Shown here piece after piece: positions 10,639-21,621 of a DNA stretch of 64,000 nucleotides. Below the pieces are notes generated by a model, which saw only the letters and a list, made by a program, of their open reading frames with translations, made no database searches and was not told the origin of the DNA. A program made the position numbers and the translations under genes. Position 1 is the stretch's first letter, and every line of letters starts with the position of its first letter. The stretch lies in the NCBI GenBank assembly GCA_010093685.1, contig MU006223.1:950228-1014227 (forward strand), written 5' to 3'. The stretch is from Ophiobolus disseminans. Lineage: Eukaryota > Ascomycota > Dothideomycetes > Pleosporales > Phaeosphaeriaceae.

Positions 10639-11507
10639 CTAGCGCCGCATGCCAAACTCAATATCGTTCTTTCGGCCAGGCTTAATGTTGGGATCGTACC
10701 ACGCAACACATACGATGAGCGTGAGCATCATGGGCAGGAAGTCGTAGAGATAAAGTGGCCATTCGTGAGAGAGCAGATAACCATCCTATCGCATGTTAGT
10801 CCCTTGCCACGATACACAAGTACAGGAGTTTGAAATCTTACCTTGCCCATCGCATACTCTATCACACGACACAGATTTCGGACAGTGATGAACACGCTTG
10901 CGCTGTACAAGAACCAGATGTACTTCTTCCATGGAATCTCGGCGGCCGAAGCGGTAGGCAAAGCGCTGAGCCTTCGGTGCCAGATACTGGCGACAATGAC
11001 GAAGAACATGAAGATCATGATCTGTAATATCAAACCACCAAGAATGATGTTCTCGCCTCTCTTGAAGCCGGCCGCATCATCTGCCTGCACAAGCATGCCA
11101 GCACCACCGCTTTGAATGAAGAAGCAGAGAATATCTCCAGTGACAAACATCTTGGTGACCCACTTGGCGCGAATGATGGAGTAGGACGCGGAGTCGGTGC
11201 GGAGGATGAGACGACCAAGGATCATGTAGACGGAAGCTGCAAACAGGATCGGTGCGATGAGAATGAGGATGGATTGAATGATGTATGGCGTTTTGCTGAC
11301 GGTGTCATTGTGGGCAGCTGCGCGTGCGGCGTAACCGATCGCCTCGAAAAGGCCTCCGATCACAAACGGTATGCAGAACCATGTCCGATTTTTGAAAAGC
11401 CTCCACGTGTGTAGTGCAGTAAGAACGAAAAAGACTATGGCGGCAACTGCTCCCCCAGCTATCGAAGGTGTGTATGGCCAGAGCACATATGCTGGTACGT
11501 CCGACAT
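10639..11507 (-). CDS. RTA1-like lipid-translocating exporter family protein
   Basis: Two exons (11507-10842 and 10785-10639, 56-bp intron) encode 270 residues with seven hydrophobic segments. Family hallmarks: LWPYTPSIAGG at the N-terminus, FCIPFVIGGLFEAIGYAAR in the second segment, APILFAASVYMILGR, GDILCFFIQSGGAGM, FITVRNLCRVIEY, and DGYLLSHEWPLYLYDF completed by exon 2. RTA1/RSB1-type proteins sit in the plasma membrane and are linked to resistance to 7-aminocholesterol, azoles or sphingoid bases. The substrate is not predictable. The next gene upstream encodes a regulator resembling sterol-uptake (Upc2-type) factors, so a common membrane-lipid theme is possible but unproven. Confidence 0.92.
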
Positions 11508-12292
11508 GTTGGGCGGAAGGGTGAGTGTACGGCGCAGTTCGCGCTTGACGCTTCAGCTCGTCGGAATGCTTCGGTCGCAGTTTCGATTGGAATAGGCCCT
11601 GGATATTTGTAGATTCTGTCGAGCGATAGTACTGTCGTGATAAGGCTTGACGAAGGCAGGGCGCAACGCTCTTATGTATGTTGCGAGGCCTCCGGCCTGA
11701 TGCAGGCCAGCTTGCGAAGCTCGTATCATCATGTGTATACGGCGTTTACAATCCAGTACGAAAGGGGTGCGTTAAGTGGGAACGCTTGCTGCGGAACTGT
11801 TGAGGTACAAGTTTCGCTTCCCGTATACGACGGTACGGAACGCAAATGATTGGCTCCCAGTACGACGATACGCTCTGCGACAAGCCATCCGCAACGCGGG
11901 CACGCTAAGTGGGTCACCAAACATCATGCAGATTTTGTTCCACCTGCGAACATTCCACGCCCATATCTACTGAATTGTATGATTCAGCACTAAGAGTGTG
12001 ACAGGGCGCTTGTATACCAAGTCGGACGCTCTGTCTCATGTTTTTTCACTCTTGAATTGTGCCTGAGGATACACAGATTAGATGCCTGTGTACTACAACA
12101 GAAGTATGACTTACAGTAATGTGGGGCTACATTAACTTTCGCAAGCAGGTCCAAATCCAATTAGCATTGCTAATGTTGGACCGAGGGAAGGGCAGCGCCC
12201 CCAGTTCCATACCAGTGCTTGCACGCACCCGGTGCTGCGCCATCATCGTCGCCTCAGGGTGCTGAACATAATTTCTCGTAACGATCTAGTTT
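11508..12292. other. Intergenic, promoter of the RTA1-like gene
   Basis: About 785 bp upstream of the RTA1-like gene and downstream of the Zn2Cys6 gene. No gene, repeat or clear promoter element is recognised. Confidence 0.5.
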
Positions 12293-13778
12293 TCAACCTG
12301 AAACGGGCGTGATGGGTCCTCCATGGATCTGTAGCTGTGGCCATTCTAACCAGGATCGCCATTCCATCGGGACAAAGGCATTCGCGATACTGAGTATCTG
12401 CTCCGCCACTCCCTCTAGATACCAGTGTCGATCCCTGCTTCTGCGAAACAACACGGCATAATGTGCTAGGATAATCAAAGACCCAGGTTGCTTCTCGGTA
12501 AGAAGTTCGATATAGCGATCGGAGATGAAGTGAATCCAGATTTTCAACAACGCATCGGACGGCGGGTAAGGCGATCTTGCGGCTACAGCAAACATGAGCT
12601 CCAGAACATGGATCGCGTATCCATATGCGTCGATGATGTCTGGAGGGTAAAGGTGGTGTACAACCTCAGAGAATTTGCGTAACTGCACAAGCCTGTAAAA
12701 TATTAGTGACATTCCCTGACCAGAATACCAGAAGACTTCTATTTCAAGTCTTTTCTGGAGGATTTTGTAAGGCTTTCGGAACTCAAAGGAGAAAAGGAAA
12801 TTGTGAGAAGTGTTGCGGGAATATCAAACATAAGTGATCTTAAGGGTCACGTACTCGGTATCCGCAGGCGCCTCTTGGACCTCCCAGTTCACTCCTTTAA
12901 CGTCATCAGGTATGAGCTGGCCAAGCTCAGATTGTATCATCTCCTACAGGAATGCATCGTTAGTTACAGTTGAACAAACTGCTCGTGCTGATCTTACTTG
13001 GTAGAAACCAGTCACCATCGGCCGTACCCGTCGAGTGAGTGCTAGGTTAGAAAGAAAGTTATCGAATGCGAGCTCCATATCGTCCATTGCGCTGACCGAA
13101 GCGGTGCAGGAGTAAGGGAAGAGGGCTCCCGCAAACATAAGGACTGCCTTCCAGTTGGTTTGGTCAATATCGCGGACGGTAGCACGAAAGTCGCCGAGCG
13201 CCGCATCGTGGTGCCTATCAGCCAGCAAGCAGTACTCTGTGTGCAATGATGAACTTGGGCCTTCAATCCGGGTTAAATGAAGAGCGGAAAGAGCAAGGAC
13301 TGCATGGAGAAGAAACGGGTAACTGAACGCTGTCTGAACAAGATTCTTGGTGAAGATTGCCTCCGAGTCCGCATTATGCGCAAGTGTTCCAGCCGTGACA
13401 GTAGTATAGTGGTGAAGTAGTCGCAGCTGTGAAATGTTCAATGGAAGAGGATCTGGATGATGGCTGATCGAGGGAAGGACAGGCGGCGATAGGTCCAAAA
13501 CGGTGCCTTCTGTCGATAATGGTGTGAGTGTTGCAATGGGCACTGGAGAGCTATTTGAGCCTTCTCTGCTTTTTGAAGGTCTGTATTCGCATGGCGTCCC
13601 TTGTTTCACGCAATTCGCGCAATTCGGCTTCTGTTCATCGCACTGAGGATAGTCAGCCCGAAGCATCGGCAACCACCCAAAAGAGTTGTGCATGGCTCAC
13701 TTTGACATGTCGACCTTTGCACGGCAAACAACCATTTCGCGACTTTTTGTGTGGCTTGCGCGTTTTAGCCCTATCCAT
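12293..13778 (-). CDS. Zn2Cys6 transcription factor, sterol-uptake-control-like
   Basis: Four exons (13778-13701, 13642-12998, 12943-12855, 12692-12293) give 403 residues with consistent phases. The binuclear zinc cluster uses C17, C20, C27, C34, C37 and C44 (GCLPCKGRHVK, then CDEQKPNCANC after intron 1), so the first intron cuts the cluster between the second and third cysteine. The fungal_trans_2-like middle (LRLLHHYTTVTAGTL, then FLLHAVLALSALHL) is the architecture of Upc2/sterol-uptake-control proteins and many cluster regulators. It presumably acts in the nucleus. It is the outermost gene of the minus-strand run holding RTA1, beta-lactamase-like, MFS and FAD genes, the usual place of a pathway-specific regulator, but no target site was identified. 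Confidence 0.9.
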
Positions 13779-16700
13779 CGCAGGTTCCGTCGCGAATCAT
13801 AACCAGACTGTGGCAGACAAAGGCGTACTGTTTTGAAGGATTGATCAAGCTTCGTCCGGCGAAGACCGAAGCGAGGAGGCTGGAGGCGCTCGGCGCTAGT
13901 GCCTTGGCTTGTACACACCTCTCTTTCCGAAGACGAACTTCATCAATAGCTCGCACATATCACTAACATCTCATCAGCTATACCAGCTCCCTCCCATCAG
14001 GAAATTAGGCCTCCTTATCCGCAGCATCATTTATGCTTCTGCTAAGGCACGACCATCGATACCGACTGCGCTCATTTTGGACGCTCGCTCACAGTGTTCC
14101 TGCTTTCTCACTATTCCAGCATGCTCATCGCCAGACTTTGCAGTCTCGCGATAACAATACCGACTCTGGACCGTGGGAGCTTTATAATTATCCTTCGACA
14201 TTGTAGGCTTGTGTCCTTACTCAGCAACCGCTTCTACCACACATTTAGCCATATTTGCGTACGGAGCAAATACTGAGTCAGCCCAGAGGTCTTGTTAGCT
14301 GGATTCTAGAATCGAGTTCTTTCCAATAGTTCGTCGGTTCGTGACCTGCTTCGCATCTTCCGCCTTTATTATCTATCCTCTTCAGCTTACTCTCCTGTAG
14401 AACACCACAATTTTGTCGCTTCAACCTTCCAAGTCTTTCAGCCAAACAGATTGCTGTAGACCATATTTCAGGCGATTTGTTGTTTTCAAACACATATGTC
14501 TAGCGAATCTCAGCTAGAGTTGCAAGCGAGTATTCTATGTTGAAGAACTCAATCAGCTATGCTAATCCGGTTCAATTGAGAGCAATGCTGATCCTAGACC
14601 CTTGGAGGAAAAAACTCAGACTACCTACGTCGCGTGTTTCCTAAATATCATGGACGTGTTCAGCGCGTGTGGCTGAGCGCAAGTAATCTTTGCTAGCCGT
14701 TCCGTCAACTGAAAGTTATGGTTTGGTCCTATGATTTTGGAGCGCAAGATGTGGGCTAGATCAGGGACCATCTAAGGCCATCTTCATTTTCACTCAGGCA
14801 TTGTTTTAAATTTGGACAGGACGAGGACACTGACATGGCGGTAATAGCGCTGTGCAATAACAGCAGCCTTCAACGCATACAACATGCCGCTTGGCTTCGT
14901 GCGAGAAACAAATCGAATGCTCTGCTCAGCCTCCACTGAGTGAGGTCATACGGCAAGCCTCATGTTTGCATTGTGGCGCTATCGTTTCGAGCCTGGCGAT
15001 ATAAGTCCGGGTCGGATCCGAGATCACTCCGCTTCTTCGACACTTGGCACAAGCCCTCGGCTGGGAAAATAGACTCAAGATCCGAGCTAGACTACCCGAA
15101 AGAAGTAAATGGCAGGGATGGATGAGCTTCGTGCGCTAGTATTCTGGTATGTGCGGTTTCAACCACGAGCACCTAGGTACGACATCAATAGTGAGGCTGG
15201 CGGGATCATCCTTGCCGCATTGATGCGCATGGAAGTGTCTCCAACTAATGTTCCGAACCTAATTCAGCATACCACCTACTGTTTTGGGATGTAGTAGAAT
15301 AGCTCTTGGCGTTTGCCGTCTTTGGAAGAACACACAGTGCATCCATTACGGGACGACAGAAAAGACAATTACTTGGATTTTTTTTGGCGCATTCCCCGCA
15401 TTGGAACCAGTCTTCAGGGCTCTTCCCCCCCGCGGACAACTTCCGATCGGAAAATCCGTATAAAATGAAACTGAAGGTGAAGAGATATAGCATCAATTAG
15501 AGTGTTCCCTCACGATGCAAAGCACAATCATCGATGCTCTCTCCTACACTTAGTAACTTGACGGTCCCGGCTAATGAAATCCTACAGGGTTTTATCGTAT
15601 CACCGAAATAAGGGACGGCATCCATACTGTTAATGACGGTATTTGTGAAGAGACTTCATGTAATTTGGTCAATCCGCGGCACGAGCCTCCTGCGGAGTAG
15701 ATAATCTACGTACAAAGAGACCCAAAGCAGCTAGGAGACGGCCAGAAAGTTCCGACTCTTCGGCGGAGCTGCAAGAGTTCATACCATGCATATGGATCCC
15801 GATACTATAGACGCTAGTATCACGGCCGGCCCTCAGCCTCGCGTGGACTACACTTAGCGAGGTGCCAAGTCGGTGTTACGTGGATGTTTGTTGGCACTAA
15901 AGGTATCTTTGATGGACTAATGACACCTACATTCCCCCCATATGCACATGTCTCCGGTAGATCGTCAGAACAACAGTACTGACAATCCGGGTGACGTCGA
16001 CTCGATGCCTTACAGTAGCTAGCTCACCCAGGGTGTTCCCTGTCACTCGGGCCCGGTACGACCCTTGAGCCAACTATCGCCACTCCACGGACACCTCAAA
16101 CCTACCGCTTCAAAGTACCTATACTCAAAGTTCAGCGACGGAACTCATACAAGTCCTACCCAGTGGACACGCGCGTCATCTTCTCGGACCCGAAATTTTT
16201 GGAGCGAATTGACTCCCTCCGTGGGAAATACTCAGCCACGCATCAACAAGGAAGGACGTCAGATCAGCGGCTTTCCATTGACGGCATACGTCCAAGTGAT
16301 CTTAAAGGATATCCACAGTGTGTTCTTCTCGGCGAGCTTCCACATTCAGAAGCTCCAACGCAACCCTAGATACCTAGACAGACATGGGCTTGGACAACTG
16401 CATGCCCAGGCGGTGGCATCGCCGCAGGCTACGAGACTTAGATTGTAACCGAGATCGTCCTTCTTGAAGTGAGCCCTACGTAGTCGACTGAGCATCGCCA
16501 GTTCATTGGATGTCACGAAGTCAGAAAGGCAAAACACAACAATTGTGGGCCTCCTTAATCGTCGTCTAGTAAAAACAGTAAAATCCGAGTAGGATTGATC
16601 AACAACTTGGCGGGTGGCCGCATTTCCTCATGTAGCAGTTTGTGGTCGTAGTCGTAGTACGACAACGGGAAAAACGGCATGCAAGGGTAGTCAGAAGTCA

Positions 16701-16822
16701 CAGAAGTGTCTATAAAGACCTTCACCATCTCCCGTTTCCCTCTCGATATCCTCATCAGCATCAACCTTTCTCGGGACGAACATCATCATTCAATTTTTTC
16801 TACTCCATCCGCCTGTTCCAAC
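13779..16822. other. 3-kb region without recognisable genes
   Basis: Scanned on both strands. All open frames are shorter than about 130 codons and none shows domain-like or signal-peptide features. Composition is mixed and not strongly AT-rich, so this is not an obvious AT isochore or transposon graveyard. The right end contains the promoter of the secreted-protein gene. Confidence 0.45.
16711..16717 (+). promoter_or_regulatory. TATA box of the secreted-protein gene
   Basis: TATAAAG, 112 bp upstream of the ATG at 16823. It is followed by a pyrimidine-rich leader (CACCATCTCCCG and TTCTACTCC tracts), typical of well-expressed ascomycete genes. Confidence 0.5.
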
Positions 16823-17920
16823 ATGCTTGCCAAACTTTCCGCTCTTCTTGCGGTCGCCGGCTTGTGCCAGGCCCAGGCTATCTGGCAATGCGACACCCTC
16901 CAACAGCCAAACTACGGCGCCTGTAAGTACACATTCGATGCTCAGATCTTTTACTGACTACCAAACAGGCGACACTGTCATGACCCTCATTGACTGGAAG
17001 ACTGGAAATGAAGGTCTTATGGTTCCCGATCGCGAATGTCTGACGTTTGTGGAACCACCAGGCAACGTTGGGAACTGCATGATCGCGGCATGCAACGAGC
17101 GTGGCGATGGAGCACGCCAGCCAATGAACACCTTTGCGGGTCCAACCTCGTACGGGCTCATCAAGCAGTGGTGCGAGCCTGACAAGGCGGGCGGCCAGTC
17201 CCCTGGCCCTGGCGCTAGTAATATCGTCATGGCGCTCAACAACCCAGACTATGCACCCTCGAGGCGTGTCAGACGCGCCACGCGTGGTGGTTTGGTTGTC
17301 AAGCAGATGACGATCGAGGAATTCAAAGCGTTGGTGGAGAAGGCGAAGCAAGTCAACATCGACCAATTGGTACCACCTACCCGGCGCTCCCAGCTCAACA
17401 AAAGGGTAAGACACTGGCCGTCCTATTATTTCTCCATGATTTTGCTAACAAGAACACGAGCAGGCATCCTGGATCAACTTTGGCACCACCAAGAACGTCC
17501 GCAGCAGCGAACGCTCGCGTCTGAGTGCGATCGCCGGCTCCGGCACGGGGCAAGAATGGTCCACCACTGAAGGCTACAGCGTGAGTGTGTCGCTCTCCGT
17601 CGGGATGGAAGCCAGCCTCTTCTCGATCTTCACGGCCTCAGTGTCCATCACCACTACTCTAGAAAGTAGCGTTTCTCACACAGAGACGGTGAAGTTCGAT
17701 CCCAGCGGGCGATGCGACCCGGCCCAGGACGCCGTGCTGTACTACTATCCTCTATACGACTACTACTTGGGCCAGTTTGACGACTCGGACCAGCAGTACG
17801 AAATTGTAAGTGGTATATGTATGACCTGTATATGAGACAGGCACTGACTTAAGATCTTTGTAGAGAGTCCCAGTGGAGGGAGCTAACAACTTTGCTATCG
17901 ATGTTGAGTGTCTGGGTTAA
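16823..17920 (+). CDS. Small secreted protein with dibasic processing site
   Basis: Four exons (16823-16922, 16969-17405, 17464-17805, 17864-17920) give 311 residues. A signal peptide is clear: a 17-residue hydrophobic start ending GLCQA-QA. The N-terminal half is Cys-containing (C23, C34, C57, C70, C75, C102). RRVRR at about 132-136 is a candidate Kex2-type cleavage site. The C-terminal half has a long Ser/Thr-alternating stretch (EWSTTEGYSVSVSLSV, then ASLFSIFTASVSITTTLESS), which looks like an amphipathic beta-hairpin, followed by a Tyr-rich segment (VLYYYPLYDYY). I do not recognise a named family. The layout suggests an extracellular two-domain protein; the alternating region recalls beta-hairpin pore-formers, but that is only a visual resemblance. 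Confidence 0.85.
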
Positions 17921-18559
17921 ACCAATTTGCACGGCGGCATGTATGAAAGGCAGTTCTCACCGAAGATTGGAGGATGGCTCATATGCTGATACGCACTGCG
18001 ACACTGGTGTGGTTCCTATTTGCTTGCTTTGTGCTCTACTTTGCACCGCGCTCCACACTCTGTCTTCTTTTTCTCGTCCGAGTTGTGTTTAGCTTTCGCA
18101 TTTTGTAGTAATTGAAATGTCCTCCGAAATTGCCGCGTCTTGTGCTCGTTTGCTTTTTGTCCAACCTCCAGTGAAATGAGTGGAGTGGCATCCCCACAAT
18201 AGCTTGCTTCCTAGCCTCGACCAAAACTCAGAAACGAAAAGCAATGATATTTGCTATTTACAGTTCTAACATTGCGAATCGATAGAACATACCTTTCCTA
18301 CCATCACTTTAGCGGCATAGCCTATCCATACCCTGGTTCATGGTGTATGCGAGTGAGACGGGGGGGAAGGTGGGTCGATGTGCGGACGAGGATGGGTAGG
18401 GGTTGGAGGACAGCGAAATTTGCACGGGCTGTCGCCCAGTCTAATTATGGTACAGTTCGTGAAAATATAGCGCCTGTGTGCACCCTTGTGTTCGATCTCC
18501 AAATTAAGACCCTGATCAGCTCGATGTGTTCGCACTAACGACCTGGCTCACTTTCTCTC
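17921..18559. other. Convergent 3' flanks, no gene seen
   Basis: About 640 bp between the stops of the secreted-protein gene (+) and the RING gene (-). No protein-like frame is present. Terminators presumably lie here but no poly(A) signal stands out. Confidence 0.5.
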
Positions 18560-19119
18560 TTACTCGTTCCGCTCTTCTTCCTCTGACTGGGTGGCCAGAT
18601 TTCCGCGCTCGTTGTGGATTGGCTCCACCAATTGTCGAAGTTCGACAATGCTTGCTTGTAATCTAGCTACGCGAGTCTCAATGTCCCGAACGGCTTCAAT
18701 GTCGATCAAATCAGTGGGGAGCGTTTCCATACTATCCGCAGCATTGTGAGCTAGGTCCGCCAGGGTGGAGCACTATGCATATATCTAGCAAATTCCAGCA
18801 AGCTTCCGCCACCGAATACTTCCAGGGTAGGTGGCGCGGGATTCGTGATGGCGGCGTTCAGGAGTAGAACGCATCGACACATGGGACACGTGCCATGGCT
18901 AGGGTTGACGGGGTTATTGAGCTGTGTTGACAACCAAGTGGTGATACAGTGATGATGGAAGATATGACTGCAAGCCTCAAGCTTCGCGATGACATCGTAT
19001 GCGGGGTTGGGAGCTTCTGCGGACTTGCAGATGTCGCACTCGGTGTTGTGAGTCTGGAAGTGATCGACAGCCATGCGATAGCACTGCAAAGTGGCCTCGT
19101 GAATCTGCGGGGTAGACAT
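18560..19119 (-). CDS. RING-H2 finger protein with coiled-coil tail
   Basis: Two exons (19119-18820 and 18772-18560) joined across a 47-bp intron give 170 residues. The RING-H2 is complete: CDIC at 28-31, then CSHIFHHHC, a Trp shortly after (ITTWLS), and CPMC. Such proteins are usually E3 ubiquitin ligases; the substrate is unknown. If the intron is not removed the frame stops early at WRT. Splicing leads instead into an open, acidic, helical tail (IEAVRDIETRVARLQASIV) ending EEEERNE, a likely coiled coil. That continuous frame is the argument for the intron. It is related to the RING pair at 33.3-35.2 kb, sharing the short N-terminal region, the finger spacing and the following CPMCR. Confidence 0.75.
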
Positions 19120-19512
19120 GCTGGAGGATGGTGTGCACGAGACATGCTTGAGGGCTCCGAAGTGTATGGGTGGGTGAAGTAGAGGTTGTTTGAAAGGAAT
19201 TAAGAGACCTGATATAAGGTTATCGAGGAGAAGCTAGGAACGCGCTAGTCACTCACCTTCACCTGAGAGTAATCACAAATTGGTCCGACCTGGAACGAGT
19301 CCAAAAAACCAATGCTGCGATTACGGTATCATATGAGCAAGATCGCTAGTAAGAGAGAGAACCCTTACAATGCTTTACAATGATTACAGACCGTTACGAA
19401 CGACTTGGTGTTATGTGTGCTATTCAACCTTGAAGCTTCGTGTTCACAGTACCAACATGCTCCAGTGCCATTCTCAGTATCCAATCTCGAGACCACCGAA
19501 TGTACTACTCGC
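19120..19512. other. Intergenic, RING gene promoter
   Basis: About 390 bp upstream of the RING gene and downstream of the MYND-finger gene. Nothing else is recognised. Confidence 0.45.
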
Positions 19513-20985
19513 CTACTTCCTCTTCCCGAAAAAGGGATTTTCACTAGTACAGTGCTTAGGCACCCACACACTCGGCAGCGAGGTCTCCATAAACACAAGT
19601 CTCCAATCTCCCGGCAGCTTGTACGCACAGCGATACTTGAGCAGCAGCTTTGACCTCTTCTTCTCCTTGTATGTGACATTGCTACTGCTTGGCATCGCAA
19701 TTGTCTTGGATAGCTTGGACCAGTCGAAGTACTTCATGTCGCCAATGTCACCAGGGATGCACTCTAATTCATCGGTCATCGCGTCTCGGGAAACGTTTTC
19801 GGAGGAGGCCGCGAGTTCGGCGTCGAGGTCGCGTGGGCGTTGGAGGAGACTGTCTTCTGCGGCGATGGCGAGGCGGCGCATGCATTTACGGAAATGGTCG
19901 ATGTTCTCAAGCGGGAGGTCTTTCAGGTCAAAGCCCAGTTCGTACTCGCAATTCTTCAACAAAGTGTTGAAACACGCCATTTGTTCGGTTACAAGACCAA
20001 GGTGAGTTGGGGAGTGCAGCTTGCTCATGAGCTCACTGTGTTTGTTGTAGTGGGTACGGAACGGAAGGCGATACTTGGTGTCGGCGGCCCAACGGTCAAG
20101 ATACTCAGCCCAAGGCATGACGGTGTTATGGGCAAGGTTATACTGCGCGCCAGCAAGGTCAAGAGCGATCTTGGTACCGTTCTTCAGGGTAATCCGGTAC
20201 ACCCCTTTCAAGACGCCATAGAAATCATCATCAGGGTATAGAAGATCCTCGCGATCGGTGACCAGGTATCGGTCGCTCGCTCGGTGCGTGATGATACGAC
20301 TCGCATGCTTCGGCAGGTAGTGCACTATCTCTTTGATCTTGTTCTCGACGTCGTCTACCAGATCTATAATGTGACATAAGTAAAATGCTGGTGTTTGGAA
20401 TCAGTGTGCATACCTTCGAAAAGCAGCTGCATTGCGACACACATGAAGACAAATGCCCACACAGAGTGTCGATCCGCTAGTAGCGCGCGTTTTACGCTTT
20501 GTTCTGCTGATCCGAAAGTGCCATGCGGGAACTTTATCAGCCATCTGCCCCCAGTTCGCTCGCAGACGCTCTCGCCCTTGGGGCCCGTATCAGGGCCATG
20601 GATGACTTCGATTGTAAGCAACTCGCCTTTCATGCCCGGAAAGACGTGGACGCCGCTCATGTCGTAGGCCCAGGTGTGTTCGATGAAGGCGTAGAACAGT
20701 GCCTGCGCGGCCTCGCCAGCCTGTTTCGCGCGCCCGAAGAGTTCCTTGTCGCTCGCCATGTTGGTGCACTTGTCGTTGTGGGAGAGGCGGTCGATATCTT
20801 GACAGAGCGGAGTACAGTACCTAGAAGATGGAGGGGTAGATGTCAGTGCTGTCTCGCGTTCAATTCGTACGGGACCTTTCTCACCAGCGAGCATCGACTG
20901 GCACACCTGTGTCATCGAAGTTGGCGCAATATTCGCAAAAGGTGTATGCAGGCCGGGTGCACACGGCGCAATCTTCTTGAGACAT
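19513..20985 (-). CDS. MYND-type zinc-finger protein of unknown function
   Basis: Three exons (20985-20885, 20820-20414, 20363-19513) give 452 residues. The N-terminus carries a MYND-type finger: C6, C9, C17, C20 in exon 1, then YC36, C40, H48 and C52 in exon 2 (CAVC, CEYC, WYCTPLCQDIDRLSHNDKC). The first intron thus splits the finger between its fourth and fifth ligand. The remainder is a long domain without recognised motifs, probably a fungal-specific fold; it includes LLTIEVIHGPDTGP and a basic patch YKEKKRSKLLLKYR near the C-terminus. MYND fingers are protein-protein interaction modules. No signal peptide or membrane segment. Function not assigned. Confidence 0.82.
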
Positions 20986-21621
20986 GTTGGTTGATGCGAG
21001 CGTTCGCAGGAGGGGTCGGTCAGTTGAGAGTGTGAAATTGAAGAGTTCGTAAGAAGCATATAGCAAAGAGGGTGAGACAGAAAATGGAGGGATGCTTGGC
21101 GAAAGTGAAAGTGAAAGTCAGGTTGCACGTGTTTGAGCCTACATAGGTACTTAGGTACCACTGCTTGTCATCACGTTTCTGACATTTGAATGGGGCGCGA
21201 CGAGCGTCGCAACCTGTCTGCTATTATTTGGCTAGTATCTGGGTTACGAAATGAAGATGTTCGGCTCCTTGTCGTGTTGTTCGCTTCGTGCAGCATTCCG
21301 TTCTTGCATCGTATTATTGTAAGGACCACAATGTTCAGAGTTAGTGAAGTTTGACATGGTCCGCACGAGCAGCAAAAGGCGGGGACGGAGAGAGGTGCAG
21401 TTCATGACGTTGGGAATCGCGTGGGGTTAGCGTTGTTGCTACGTCGCTTAAGGTTTGTTTACATCCGAGCTTGCATCACACACGCAACCCGCACCTTCCT
21501 CACCACATCACGCACTGCAGTCGCGCGCATACATCCCAGACACACTTTCCCGTCCACAACAGACTTATCCGTAACATACAATACCGCCAAGTTGGCGCGC
21601 CTCAAAGAGCATCCGGTCCAC
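20986..21621. promoter_or_regulatory. Divergent promoter region
   Basis: About 635 bp between the starts of the MYND gene (-) and the coiled-coil gene (+). The frame of the latter stays open upstream to 21421 but has no ATG before 21622. No TATA box is obvious. A leader rich in C and A (CACACACGCAACCCGCACC) precedes the plus-strand start. Confidence 0.4.
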
